A stretch of 64,000 bases of DNA, taken from CAHJXF01 sp038254545 (GTDB taxonomy: Bacteria; Pseudomonadota; Gammaproteobacteria; Burkholderiales; Burkholderiaceae_D). The DNA is taken from positions 95,090-159,089 of the forward strand of contig JBBSGB010000003.1 in assembly GCA_038254545.1 (NCBI GenBank). Direction: 5' to 3'. The notes below the pieces were generated by a model. That model worked only from the letters and a program-made list of their open reading frames with translations, did not search any database and was not told where the DNA came from. How positions within the stretch are numbered: position 1 is the first letter of the stretch; every line of letters starts with the position of its first letter. The position numbers were made by a program, and so were the translations under genes. Positions 9,117-18,324 of the stretch are shown piece by piece.

Positions 9117-9482
9117 ATATCCGCGCTCCATAGCTCCTTTTGCGTCACGATCGACCGCCCTGATGCAATATCCGTGGTTCGCGCGGTACCTTGGGCTTGC
9201 ACTCCCGATGCGAGGAAATGGTACGGCGCCAACTCTCGGTCAATGCGCCCACTTCCCCTACGGTCAGCTTTCCTCTCGGCAAGGTCCGGGCAAAACTGTC
9301 GGATAACTTTACATTTGTCACGGTCGGCGACGCGGCGGTCGATCGGCGGAATCCGCAAGTGGTTGTTCGAAATATAATATTTGAGAAATTGTCGTACCTG
9401 GCACGGCACATGCTTTGATAAGCACTGAGTCGGTCGATGCACCGACCAACTTTTCGCAGTCAATATCATCGAGGGCCTTGCC
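9117..9482. other. Intergenic region upstream of the PEP-CTERM gene
   Basis: These 366 bases contain no convincing gene. The only clear element is the sigma-54 promoter at 9399-9414. The stretch 9300-9400 is noticeably more AT-rich than its surroundings (TTTACATTTG; AATATAATATTTGAGAAATT), as expected for an enhancer-promoter region where a bound activator must loop to the polymerase. No confident activator site could be picked by eye. Confidence 0.5.
9399..9414 (+). promoter_or_regulatory. Sigma-54 (RpoN) promoter of the PEP-CTERM gene
   Basis: The sequence TGGCACGGCACATGCT has the invariant GG at -24 and GC at -12 separated by exactly 10 bases, with TGGCAC fully matching the -24 consensus and ATGCT close to TTGCA. 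Transcription would start near 9425, leaving a leader of about 57 bases before the ATG at 9483. In betaproteobacterial PEP-CTERM/exosortase systems the PrsK-PrsR two-component pair with RpoN is known to drive PEP-CTERM genes, so this fits the downstream gene very well. Confidence 0.85.
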
Positions 9483-10451
9483 ATGAAAAGCTTGAGTTGT
9501 CTAAAGAAAGGTGCGATCGCATTGTCGATCGCAGCCGGACTGTCCGTCGCCGGGGCCGCGGGAGCAAGTTCCTTGGCCCAGTCGAACTTGCAGATCACGA
9601 ACTTCAAGTTCTTGAATGCAGATGGAACCACCGTGTCGGCTTCGCAGTTCGATTTGCTGCAGATTCAGGACAGCACGAATCTGAACCCGTTCCTGAACGG
9701 TGTGTTCAATCCGTACTCCAATAGCACGACCGGAGGTGCGCCGCTCCCCTTGACCGTTAGATGCGTGCCGTCGTCCTGTCCGGCATTTCTGAATCCGGGA
9801 ACACCCTTTGGAAACGCACCCACCCCTCCGGCCGGTAGCGGTGCTTTGGCCGCCAGTTCGCTCGACGGTACACCGATCGCGGGTTTGCCAGGCGCGATTG
9901 GTGCGAACGCCCGTACCGGCGCACTTTCGCAACTGACTTCCCCTGGTGTTGCGAACTCGGCATCGAACCTGAAGCTGCTGACGCAATTCTCGTTTTCGTT
10001 CAGAAACGACCAGACCGTTACGGTCGATTTCACCGCGATGATTCACGTCATCGCATTCCTGGATAGTCTCGGGACCGCGAACGCGGGTGCGGGTTTCACC
10101 ATCGATGTGGTTGACCAGACGACTGGTGGAAACAGCGTGTTCCATTGGGCGCCGGATGGAGTGCTCGGTACGGGAATTACCGGTGGAACCGAGCAGAATG
10201 ACCAATGCAATCTGCAGGCTTCGCGGGGCGTTTTCTCGCCGGGTACCGCTTCGTTTGATTGCACGGGTCGCGAAACCGCCACGTCGGGTCTTTTCCTGGC
10301 TAGCGATACCTACACGCTGTCGCTTGTGCAGCAGGTTGCCAGCGACGTAACGCAAGTTGCTGTAGTCCCCGAACCCGAAACCCTGCTGTTGATGGGCCTC
10401 GGTTTGACCGGTCTGGGCTTGGCCCAGCGCAGGAAGGTTCGCAAGTCGTAA
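9483..10451 (+). CDS. PEP-CTERM sorting-domain exported protein
   Basis: A 322-residue secreted protein. The N terminus is a Sec signal peptide (MKSLSCLKKGAIALSIAAGL, cleavage probably after AGA-ASS). The body is Gly/Ser/Thr/Asn-rich and beta-prone, without a recognised catalytic domain. The C terminus is a textbook PEP-CTERM signal: VPEPETLLLMG, a hydrophobic helix, then the basic RRKVRKS end. Exosortase (XrtA/EpsH type) is expected to process it at the cell surface; the exosortase gene is not in this window. It is a monocistronic unit with its own sigma-54 promoter and a strong terminator, next to prsT. A role in extracellular matrix or flocs is inferred from the family. Confidence 0.9.
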   Translation: MKSLSCLKKGAIALSIAAGLSVAGAAGASSLAQSNLQITNFKFLNADGTTVSASQFDLLQIQDSTNLNPFLNGVFNPYSNSTTGGAPLPLTVRCVPSSCPAFLNPGTPFGNAPTPPAGSGALAASSLDGTPIAGLPGAIGANARTGALSQLTSPGVANSASNLKLLTQFSFSFRNDQTVTVDFTAMIHVIAFLDSLGTANAGAGFTIDVVDQTTGGNSVFHWAPDGVLGTGITGGTEQNDQCNLQASRGVFSPGTASFDCTGRETATSGLFLASDTYTLSLVQQVASDVTQVAVVPEPETLLLMGLGLTGLGLAQRRKVRKS

Positions 10452-10473
10452 GACAGCGAATCGTACGTGCGTA

Positions 10474-10503
10474 GAGGGGCGCCTAGGCGCCCCTCTTCTT
10501 TTA
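10474..10503 (+). terminator. Strong intrinsic terminator after the PEP-CTERM gene
   Basis: A perfect 22-base palindrome (GAGGGGCGCC-TA-GGCGCCCCTC, 10474-10495) runs directly into TTCTTTTAT, 23 bases after the stop codon. Confidence 0.9.
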
Positions 10504-10744
10504 TGCGCTCCCAGTAGTGTGGGTCAGTAGAAGTCGGCAGTCATTTGCAGCGCGGCGGCGTGGCATCGGGCTAGCCGGACAGGTGCGCACGCAACGATAA
10601 AGAGCTTGCAAACGAACGCGCTTGCGAATCGCTCAGTCCTCGCAACGCGACAATCACCAACGGACGAGGTCAAGACTCTCCGCATCCACCATCTGTTTAG
10701 GGTGCGATTGCGAATGCTTGAACGCGAGTATCGTCAGCGGGTTT

Positions 10745-13552
10745 TCAAAGTTCACTCAAAAGCTTTTTTGCGTCCTCCGTTTCTGGAAATTTATTAGCGG
10801 AGGCGAGCGCCAGCGTCAGCTCCGAACGAGCCCGCTGTTTGTTCCCCGTCCGAGCGAGTGCGACAGCCAGGTGATACCGGGCCTCCGCATTGCCATGTGA
10901 AGACGTGACAATTTTCTCGAGCAACTGTTGGCCTCGACCCGGATTACCGTTCTCGATCAGAACCCAGGCCAGCGTATCGACGACGGACTCGTTCTGCGGC
11001 TGCAGTTTGTACGCGCGTTCGGCCAATTCCAATGCTCGCGGATCTTTCCGGGGCAAATAAATCAACGCCAACTCATTAAGAGCAACCACGTCGTTTGGAT
11101 TTCTTTGCAACACATCCTGATAAAGCTGTTCGGCCCGATTGCGATCGCCCGACGCCTGAGCGGTCGCCGCCAAATAAAGTCGCGAAACCCGGTCCTCTTT
11201 GTGTTGCGCCAACCAAGTTGTCATCAGGTCGTCGGCTTCCTTTTTTCTTCCGGCGGCCGCCAGCGCCATGTGCAATTTGGAACCGATCAAGCCGTTCTTT
11301 TCCAGAGCGAACGCGTCGGTAAACGATTTGATGGCGCGGTCATATTTCTTTTGCGCGATCCATGCATCGCCGGAAATGACGAACGCAGCCGCTGAACGCG
11401 GCTGCGCCGTTTGCAATTTGGACGCAATTTGACGCGCGTCGTCGTATTTGCCCATTTGCAGATCCAATTGGGCCAATGCGATTTGCGCGTCGGCTAGTGC
11501 GGGATCGATGACCAGCGCCTTCGCCAATGCGCTCGATGCGGCAGCGGTGTGGCCATCGAGGGCTTCGAGCCGCGCAATTTCAAGTTGAACTCTCGGCGAT
11601 TGCGGTTCCAATCCGGCCAAGCGTCCGTAGGTTGCGACCGCGCCGTTTCTATCGCCGCTGTAAGCCTGGCTTTCCGCCAGCAACGCGAGCAGTTCCGGAT
11701 TGTTCGGGTTGGCCGCCTCCGTGTCGCGCGCAAGTCCCACGGCACGCTGCGCGTCGCCTCGTTGCAGGAAGTAGCGAATTCGCAAGAGCTTCGGGCCGAG
11801 CAATTCCGGATTTTTGCTCGATGCGATATCGAGCCAGTGGGCGCCGGCATCAGGATGACCCTCGGCAAACTCCAGGTTGGCAAGCGCCAGCAACGCCTCT
11901 GCGTTCTTGGGGTTATGCTCGAGCACATCGGTGAGACGTTTGCGGGCAGCCGGCGACTTGTTCTCTGAAAGATCGATTCTCGCCAGATTCATCGCAGCCG
12001 ACGCCAAGTCGGGACGGAGGCCCAAAGCCTTATCGAAATTGACTCGCGCTGCACCGAAATCCTTTTTCGATAGATAAGCGCCTCCCAGAAGGTTATACAG
12101 GTCCGGGTTGTCGGGGTTCTTCTTGACCAGTTCCAACGCTGTGTCGATCGCCTTTTGATAGTCCTGTTTTGAAAGATAGCTGAGGACGAGAAGACTGTCC
12201 GCGTTGCTGCTCTTGCTATCGGCCTTTACGACGGATTCGAACGAATTGATGGCGCGATCGACGTCCCCGATCGCCAATCTTCCCAAACCCAACTCGGTTT
12301 GAATCGCTGAATCCGAAGGACTGATCGCGGCTGCCTTGGAAAGGTATTCGACGCCCTTGTCCAATCGCTTGGCATTCATGAACGCATTGCCCGCAAGCGC
12401 GAAAACTTGCGGGTCTTTGAGGTCAGGCCGTGAAAGAAGCGGTTGCAGCACATCGATCGCCTTGGCCGGCTGATTCGATTTCAGGAGAATCGACGCCAGC
12501 AACTTGATGGCCGAAACATTGTTCGGATAAATCTTCAGGAATTTTCTGGTGTTCAACTCGGCTTGCAATTGCGACCCGAGGGCATATTGGATCGCTCCCG
12601 CGAGGATGAGGCTGGGTGGATCATCGGGAAGCGTCGACAATACCTTTTGAACCGATGCAAATGCTTCCTGATTCTTTCCGCGGGAAAATTGCAGGAGTGC
12701 ATCCAGATAATTTGCCGAAAGCAGAGTTGGGGCAACTTCCTTGACGGACAGAATATTCTGCTCGGCGGCATCGAATTTCTTGGCCTCGATTTGTGCCGAC
12801 GCGAGCGCCAACCGTGCGGGGATGTTGTCGCCATGCGCATTGACGGCGGCGGTATAGCTCGCAATCGCGCCGTCCCCGTCGCCGCTCGCCAGCAGCAAGT
12901 CGCCCTTGAGCATCAGTCCAGTTGCGTCTTGAGGCGAATGCCGCAGGCCCGCGTCCACCATTTCCATTGAGTTCTTCACGTCACTACGCCTGGCGAACAC
13001 GCGGGCCTTTCCATACAACGCGTGCAGTGCATCGGGCCGGATTTTCAAGGCCTCGTCGTACGAGGCTGCGGCTTCCGCCGTTTGTCCGAGCCCGAGCTGG
13101 GCGTCCCCACGTATTTCAAAACTGTCCGCAACATGTTGCGGATCGCCGATGATCTGGGCGGGAAGCTCTTTGAGGGCGCGGTCGTACTGTCCTTGCATGA
13201 GATAGGCGCGCGCCCGGCGAACTCCAACAAGTTCCTTTGTTGCGCCGCTTTGCTCGGCGTGCGTGATTTCCGTTTCGGCCTCGCGTCCCCGGCCTGCTGC
13301 CAGAAACACGTCGGCGAGCATCAAGCGCGCCTGCACGTTCTTGCCGTCCGCCTGAAGAGTGCTTTTCAGCTCGATCATGGCCGCGCTGGAATGATTTGAC
13401 GCGAGCTGTTCCCGAGCGCGCTCGACATGCTGTTGCGGGGTGAAGCGGTCCCAACGGTCGCATGCCGCGAGTCCCGACGCGCAGGCGAGCACAAATACAA
13501 AAGCGAGGCAATTGGACTTGGCCGATTGGGCACGAATGGATGGAGATGACAT
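10745..13552 (-). CDS. prsT: PEP-CTERM system TPR-repeat lipoprotein PrsT
   Basis: A 935-residue TPR-repeat protein. The start is the ATG at 13552 (MSSPSIRAQSAK), because residues 16-31 then form a lipoprotein signal ending in the lipobox LAAC (Cys31). An open frame continues upstream but has no family similarity. The rest is about 20 tandem tetratricopeptide repeats, for example DSFEIRGDAQLGLGQTAEAA and NPDLYNLLGGAYLSKKDFGA, with the closing repeats ending KFPETEDAKKLLSEL. Length and architecture match PrsT of the XrtA/PEP-CTERM system, a periplasmic scaffold whose exact role is unknown. It is convergent with the PEP-CTERM gene; the intervening bases 10504-10744 hold nothing recognisable. 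Confidence 0.88.
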   Translation of the reverse strand: MSSPSIRAQSAKSNCLAFVFVLACASGLAACDRWDRFTPQQHVERAREQLASNHSSAAMIELKSTLQADGKNVQARLMLADVFLAAGRGREAETEITHAEQSGATKELVGVRRARAYLMQGQYDRALKELPAQIIGDPQHVADSFEIRGDAQLGLGQTAEAAASYDEALKIRPDALHALYGKARVFARRSDVKNSMEMVDAGLRHSPQDATGLMLKGDLLLASGDGDGAIASYTAAVNAHGDNIPARLALASAQIEAKKFDAAEQNILSVKEVAPTLLSANYLDALLQFSRGKNQEAFASVQKVLSTLPDDPPSLILAGAIQYALGSQLQAELNTRKFLKIYPNNVSAIKLLASILLKSNQPAKAIDVLQPLLSRPDLKDPQVFALAGNAFMNAKRLDKGVEYLSKAAAISPSDSAIQTELGLGRLAIGDVDRAINSFESVVKADSKSSNADSLLVLSYLSKQDYQKAIDTALELVKKNPDNPDLYNLLGGAYLSKKDFGAARVNFDKALGLRPDLASAAMNLARIDLSENKSPAARKRLTDVLEHNPKNAEALLALANLEFAEGHPDAGAHWLDIASSKNPELLGPKLLRIRYFLQRGDAQRAVGLARDTEAANPNNPELLALLAESQAYSGDRNGAVATYGRLAGLEPQSPRVQLEIARLEALDGHTAAASSALAKALVIDPALADAQIALAQLDLQMGKYDDARQIASKLQTAQPRSAAAFVISGDAWIAQKKYDRAIKSFTDAFALEKNGLIGSKLHMALAAAGRKKEADDLMTTWLAQHKEDRVSRLYLAATAQASGDRNRAEQLYQDVLQRNPNDVVALNELALIYLPRKDPRALELAERAYKLQPQNESVVDTLAWVLIENGNPGRGQQLLEKIVTSSHGNAEARYHLAVALARTGNKQRARSELTLALASANKFPETEDAKKLLSEL

Positions 13553-14038
13553 GAGAATGTGACTGCCTTGAAAGCAATATCGGATTGCGGGGTATCGGTC
13601 TTCAACAAGCCTGCTATAAAAAACACGCGATGTCGTCTCGCGGGTGGACAATATACCCGCTCGCTGTACTTGCAAAAACGCGACCGATTGGGGGCGTCCA
13701 GCCGCGCCCGGCAGACGCACGTACGATCCGCCAAGAAGGGCGCCGACCAATGGTAACTCGATCATCGGCACGTTGCGTGGAGACTGGAATCCTGCCGTTC
13801 GCCGCCTCGTGGTGATCGGCAGCGGTACCAGCAAATGATCGAAGGCTTCTGTTCGGTGACCCGCTTTTTTGATGCGCCGCTGCGGCACATCCGGGTTGAA
13901 TCGGTCGAAAAGAACAGGTTTGCCGCTGCTCTTCGCGCACCGGGTCGTGCGTCGATCCAGATATGATCGCGTTCGCCCTGGGCTTCGCAGGTATTTCCGC
14001 GCGGCTCTTTTCAATCATCCGGGATCGCTCGCCGCGCC
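13553..14038. other. Divergent intergenic region between prsT and the permease gene
   Basis: A 486-base region without a supported gene. On the minus strand a sigma-54-like pair occurs at 13672-13685 (GG, 10 bases, TTTTTGC; -12 half good, -24 half poor), 120 bases upstream of prsT. On the plus strand a -10-like TATGAT lies at 13962-13967, about 70 bases before the permease start, without an obvious -35. Confidence 0.35.
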
Positions 14039-15250
14039 GTGAACCTGCTTGCATTGCGCAATCTTTTTCGGCATCGAGTCCGTTCGGTCGTCACGCTTTC
14101 GGCGATTGCCTTCTCGACGATCGTGCTCGTCCTGGCGGCCGGCTTTATCGAATGGATCTTCTCCGACCTTCGCAAAACGACGATCGAAGCCGGACTTGGA
14201 GACATACAGGTGATGCGGCACGATTACCTCGAACGCGGCATCGCTGATCCCTACGCATATCTTCTGCCGGATGCGAGCCCGGAACTCGCCGGAATCGAAG
14301 CAACGCCGCACGTCCGTGCCGTCGGGAAACGCCTCAATTTCAGCGGGCTGATCAGTTTTCAGGACTCCACCTTGTCATTCGTCGGTATCGGTGTCGAACC
14401 GGCAAAGGAGGAAATCGTCAGCCGGAATCTCCACTTTGTATCGGGAAGCAATCTCGACGAGAAGAGTGACAACGAAATCGTGGTCGGCGAGGGCCTTGCG
14501 GCCAACCTCGGGCTCAAGAGCGGGGACCGGGTCGTTCTCCTGATCAACATGTCGACCGGCAGCGTCAACGCGGTCGAAGTCAAGGTGCGGGGAATTTTTT
14601 CGACGCAAGTTCGCGCCTTCGATGAAGTCGCGATCCGTGTCCCGATGGCGACGGCGCGTCGCTTGTTGCGTGTCGCCGGCGCTCACGTCTGGGTCATTGC
14701 GCTCGACGACGTGAATCATGTGGACGATATTTCCACGCAATGGAAGTCGGCGCTGGACCCGTCTCGATTCGATGTTGTCCGTTGGGTCGACCTCTCGGAC
14801 TTCTATACCAAAACCGTGACCTTCCTTTCCGGCCAGCTCGGCGTCATGCGGACCTTGATCGCGATCATCATCGTACTCGGGGTCTCGAACATGCTGATCA
14901 TGAATGTGCTCGAGCGCACCGGTGAGATCGGAACGCTGATGGCAATGGGCAATCGACGACGCAAGGTGGTTGCCTTGTTCCTGACCGAAAGCCTTTACCT
15001 CGGCCTGATCGGAGGTGTAATCGGCATCTGTCTAGCCCTGTTCTTCTCCAAATTGATCTCGTCGATCGGCGTGCCGATGCCCCCACCTCCAGGACGGACC
15101 GTGGGCTACGTCGGTGCGATTCTCGTCACCTGGCCGATTCTGATTTCTGCCTTCGGCGTTGCGCTCGTCACGACCTTGATCGCAGGACTTTATCCCGCCC
15201 TCAAGGCATCGCGGCTCGTCATTGTCGATGCGTTGAGGCATAACAGGTGA
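14039..15250 (+). CDS. ABC transporter permease, FtsX/MacB type (first)
   Basis: A 403-residue inner-membrane protein starting with GTG (MNLLALRNLFRHRVRSVVTL). It has one N-terminal transmembrane helix, a large periplasmic MacB-like core (about residues 40-260) and three C-terminal helices (TLIAIIIVLGVSNMLIM; YLGLIGGVIGICLALFF; ILISAFGVALVTTLIAGLYP). The cytoplasmic coupling segment LERTGEIGTLMAMGNRRRKV is typical of LolC/LolE/MacB permeases. Such proteins work by mechanotransmission in pairs with an ATPase, for lipoprotein or other envelope-lipid release. It overlaps the next permease by 4 bases and probably pairs with it as a heterodimer. Confidence 0.88.
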   Translation: MNLLALRNLFRHRVRSVVTLSAIAFSTIVLVLAAGFIEWIFSDLRKTTIEAGLGDIQVMRHDYLERGIADPYAYLLPDASPELAGIEATPHVRAVGKRLNFSGLISFQDSTLSFVGIGVEPAKEEIVSRNLHFVSGSNLDEKSDNEIVVGEGLAANLGLKSGDRVVLLINMSTGSVNAVEVKVRGIFSTQVRAFDEVAIRVPMATARRLLRVAGAHVWVIALDDVNHVDDISTQWKSALDPSRFDVVRWVDLSDFYTKTVTFLSGQLGVMRTLIAIIIVLGVSNMLIMNVLERTGEIGTLMAMGNRRRKVVALFLTESLYLGLIGGVIGICLALFFSKLISSIGVPMPPPPGRTVGYVGAILVTWPILISAFGVALVTTLIAGLYPALKASRLVIVDALRHNR

Positions 15251-16551
15251 TCGCATCCTGGCCGTATATAAAGGCCGTCCTTCGGTCCCGATTTAAATCG
15301 TCAAACGATCCCGTCATGATTCGTCATTGGTTCGCCGCCGTCGATTTTCACATGGCTTTGCGCAACATCATTCGCCAAAGAGTGCGCAGTGCTTTGACGC
15401 TTTCGGTGATTGGCGCAGGCGTTGCCGGACTGATCTTGAGCGGAGGATTTGTCGAAGACGCGCTCAATAGCTTGCGGGAGTCGACCATCCATTCACAGCT
15501 CGGCCATTTGCAGATCTACAAGAACGGTTATTACGCGCAAGGCAAGCGCTACCCGTACAAATATCTGATCGCAAATTCCGATGAGATTATGTCGATTACC
15601 AGGGGAATTCCCGAGGTGGTCGATGCGATGGCACGTTTGAGTTTCGCCGGAATCCTGAATACCGGACACGCCGACTTCGCGATTTTGGGAGAAGGAATCG
15701 AGCCGGCAAAGGAGATAAAACTCGGCACGCAGATCCAGATCATCGACGGTCGCAATCTGACGGGAGCCGACCGCTTTGGCGTGATGATCGGCGAGGGCGT
15801 CGCTTCGTCTGCCGGACTTCGGCCCGGCGCGGTCGTCAACCTCCTGCTCAACACCCAGGAGGGAGCGCTGAACAACCTCGAGTTCACGGTCATCGGCGTG
15901 TTTCGCACTTCATCCAAAGACTACGACGCGCGCGCGGTTCGCATCGCGCTTCCGGACGCACAGGAACTGCTGGCCTCGAAGGCTGTGAACGCAATCGTGA
16001 TCGAGCTCAAGCAAACCGATCAGACCGACGCCGTTGCCGCTACCCTCCGCACAAAGCTGGCTGCCGATCGGTTTGAAGTCAAGGCGTGGTTCGACCTCGC
16101 AGACTTCTATGAAAAGACGGCGGCTTTGTTCAAGCGTCAGTTCGCGTTCCTGCAGGCAATCATCCTGCTGTCGGTTCTTCTGAGCGTTGCCAATAGCGTC
16201 AACATGACGATCTTCGAGCGGACCGGCGAGTTCGGAACCCTGATGGCGCTCGGTGCGCGGCGCGGGCCGATTTTTCGTCTCGTGCTGATCGAGAATTTCT
16301 TCGTCGGACTGATCGGGAGCGTGTTCGGCGTCCTGATCGGTATCGGGCTGGCGTGGCTGATCAATACGCTCAAGATCGAAATGCCGCCGCCGCCGAATAT
16401 GAATGGAGGATATTTTGCAGGTATTCGAATTTCATCATCGCTGATCGCAACGGCTTTCATGGTCGGCTTGCTGGCGACGCCGGTAACGGCGCTATTACCC
16501 GCGCGCCGCATTTCCCGTGTTCCGGTAGTCGATGCATTGCGCATGAATTGA
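15247..16551 (+). CDS. ABC transporter permease, FtsX/MacB type (second)
   Basis: Up to 434 residues from the GTG at 15247 that overlaps the previous stop; ATGs at 15316 and 15352 are alternatives, and the last aligns best with the N terminus of the first permease (MALRNIIRQRVRSALTL). The layout matches the neighbour: one helix, a periplasmic core, then three helices with the coupling motif FERTGEFGTLMALGARRGP. It is the likely heterodimer partner of the first permease. The ATPase they need is not adjacent in this operon; the nearest is at 17584, beyond an oppositely oriented LolA-like gene. Confidence 0.87.
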   Translation: MIASWPYIKAVLRSRFKSSNDPVMIRHWFAAVDFHMALRNIIRQRVRSALTLSVIGAGVAGLILSGGFVEDALNSLRESTIHSQLGHLQIYKNGYYAQGKRYPYKYLIANSDEIMSITRGIPEVVDAMARLSFAGILNTGHADFAILGEGIEPAKEIKLGTQIQIIDGRNLTGADRFGVMIGEGVASSAGLRPGAVVNLLLNTQEGALNNLEFTVIGVFRTSSKDYDARAVRIALPDAQELLASKAVNAIVIELKQTDQTDAVAATLRTKLAADRFEVKAWFDLADFYEKTAALFKRQFAFLQAIILLSVLLSVANSVNMTIFERTGEFGTLMALGARRGPIFRLVLIENFFVGLIGSVFGVLIGIGLAWLINTLKIEMPPPPNMNGGYFAGIRISSSLIATAFMVGLLATPVTALLPARRISRVPVVDALRMN

Positions 16552-16559
16552 ATCTTCGA

Positions 16560-17330
16560 TCATTCGATCTTCTTCAGATATTCTTTCGTGAATATCTTGT
16601 CCGGTAAATCCTTTAACCGCATATTGCTGTATTCGAGGACGGATTTTTCATTCTGCTTCAATGCGTCTTCCATCACGAGGCGCGTCGGGCGCATCTGACC
16701 GGCCATTTTCTGAAAATTTTCATAGTGGCAAGTTTTCAAAAGACGATCTGACAGGCTGAAGAATTCCGCCTTCAGCGGTCGCGAATCCGAACGCCGCAGC
16801 CAATACATCACGCGGTGATAGGTCACGCCGCGATCGACCGCATCGAGTTCAAGAACGTTATAGGCCTCGCCGTCGATCGATTCGCTGCGAATCAGTTTGG
16901 ACGTGTAGTCGCCGGAAAAATTGGCGCGCGCAAGATCGCCGTTCGCAACCTCGCCGGTCAACCGCTGACTCAGCGAAAGGCGCACCGGCTGAGAAATATC
17001 CGGCAGGAAAATCCACAGATCGCGGTCCTTCATCAGAATGATCTGTCCTTTGTCGGACGCCGGCTCGGTCGTGATGACAACGGTGTTTTCGTTTCCTTTC
17101 GACAAAATCCGGTATTTGCGCGTCTCAGGGTCCTTGCCCTGCGTGGTCGATGAGATGCTGACGTCGACCTGGAACGCTTGATTGGGGAAACGGATGCGGT
17201 CGGATGCTTCGACCAGAGCCTTGGGGTCGGGATCTTCTGCCGCAGTTGCAGACGAGATCGCCAAGGCGGCTGCGATCGCGAGCACGGCGGTGGATGTTCG
17301 AAACAGGAACGGAGCTGGAATCGATTTCAT
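16560..17330 (-). CDS. Outer membrane lipoprotein-sorting protein, LolA-like
   Basis: A 256-residue periplasmic protein with a Sec signal peptide (MKSIPAPFLFRTSTAVLAIA, cleavage near ATA-AED). The mature part begins ALVEASDRIRFPNQAFQVDV and continues as a beta-rich LolA/LolB-type fold (ILSKGNENTVVITTEPASDKG; KDRDLWIFLPDISQPVRLS). This family carries acylated cargo from an FtsX-type transporter across the periplasm. It is convergent with the permeases (8 bases apart) and divergent from the ATPase gene, so it is co-located but not co-transcribed with either. Confidence 0.85.
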   Translation of the reverse strand: MKSIPAPFLFRTSTAVLAIAAALAISSATAAEDPDPKALVEASDRIRFPNQAFQVDVSISSTTQGKDPETRKYRILSKGNENTVVITTEPASDKGQIILMKDRDLWIFLPDISQPVRLSLSQRLTGEVANGDLARANFSGDYTSKLIRSESIDGEAYNVLELDAVDRGVTYHRVMYWLRRSDSRPLKAEFFSLSDRLLKTCHYENFQKMAGQMRPTRLVMEDALKQNEKSVLEYSNMRLKDLPDKIFTKEYLKKIE

Positions 17331-17583
17331 CGTGTGTTTGATGCAACGAATGGGTACGGCCAACGGTCAGGGCAAGACCCGCACGCTATCATGCTGCGCG
17401 GCACGGCTTCTCGACCGAGGTTCACGGGTGCGCAAACCGACGGCGCACGATGGACGTGCTCGGAGCAGCGCCATTGACAAGTCGTGAGCGGCATGATGGA
17501 CCTGCCAGGAACGCTGCAATCTTGCGGGCTGCCCTTCCTTTTCATCCACTTGAGCTTCTGCCTGAACGGAGCGAGTTTTGCCC
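17331..17583. other. Divergent promoter region between LolA-like and ATPase genes
   Basis: A 253-base gap that must contain promoters for both directions. A perfect -35 hexamer TTGACA occurs on the plus strand at 17474-17479, but no matching -10 is present at the right spacing. Nothing else is recognised. Confidence 0.3.
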
Positions 17584-18324
17584 ATGGAAGTCATTCGCCT
17601 CGAGAATGTGACCAAGTCTTATCTATTGGGCAAACAGGAGGTCCAGGCGGTCAAGGAGGTCACGCTCAGCATCGAAGAAGGCGTTTTCCTCGCGATCGCG
17701 GGCCCTTCGGGCAGCGGCAAGACGACCCTGCTCAATTTGATCGGCTGCATCGACAACGCAACGACCGGCAAGATCTTCATCGACGGCATCGACGTGAGCG
17801 GCAAGACGTCCGACGAGCTTGCCGATCTGCGCGCACAAACCATCGGCTTCATCTTCCAGACCTTCAATCTGCTGCCGGTGCTGTCGGCCGAAGAGAATGT
17901 CGAATATCCGCTGCTGCAGATCAAGACGCTGACCAAAGCGGAGCGCCGCGAGCGCGTGGCGCACTACCTGAAGGTCGTCGGCATCGGCAAGTACGCCCGC
18001 CATCGTCCGAATCAATTGAGCGGCGGCCAGCGCCAGCGCGTGGCGATCGCGCGCGCGCTGGCGATTCATCCACGCATCATACTGGCCGACGAGCCGACCG
18101 CCAATCTCGATCACAAGACCGGCGACGGCATCCTGCGGCTGATGAAAAAAATCAACAACTCGACAAAAACCACGTTCATTTTCTCGACCCACGATCAAAA
18201 GGTGATCAACATGGCGGACAGGCTGATCAGGATCGAAGATGGTGAAATCAAGCGCCTGGGAATCAAGGTCGATCGCGCGTGGCTGTATGCCGACAATCCC
18301 GATCGCGCGCTCAAGGTGAAATGA
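17584..18324 (+). CDS. ABC transporter ATP-binding protein, LolD/MacB type
   Basis: A 246-residue ATPase from ATG 17584 (MEVIRLENVTKSYLLGKQEV); a TTG two codons upstream is less likely. Walker A is GPSGSGKTT, the signature LSGGQRQRVAIARAL and Walker B IILADEPTANLDH, with the switch histidine in STHDQKV. The sequence is of the LolD/MacB subclass, which partners FtsX-like permeases, and it probably powers the permeases at 14039-16551. It is directly followed by the DUF1302 gene with no gap. Confidence 0.9.
   Translation: MEVIRLENVTKSYLLGKQEVQAVKEVTLSIEEGVFLAIAGPSGSGKTTLLNLIGCIDNATTGKIFIDGIDVSGKTSDELADLRAQTIGFIFQTFNLLPVLSAEENVEYPLLQIKTLTKAERRERVAHYLKVVGIGKYARHRPNQLSGGQRQRVAIARALAIHPRIILADEPTANLDHKTGDGILRLMKKINNSTKTTFIFSTHDQKVINMADRLIRIEDGEIKRLGIKVDRAWLYADNPDRALKVK

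Noticed and set aside
10745..14014. Start of prsT at 14014 instead of 13552
   Set aside because: The extra 154 residues have no similarity, would remove the lipoprotein signal from the N terminus and would run almost to the divergent gene's start.
17474..17479. Promoter at the perfect TTGACA before the ATPase gene
   Set aside because: No -10 hexamer is found 16-18 bases downstream.
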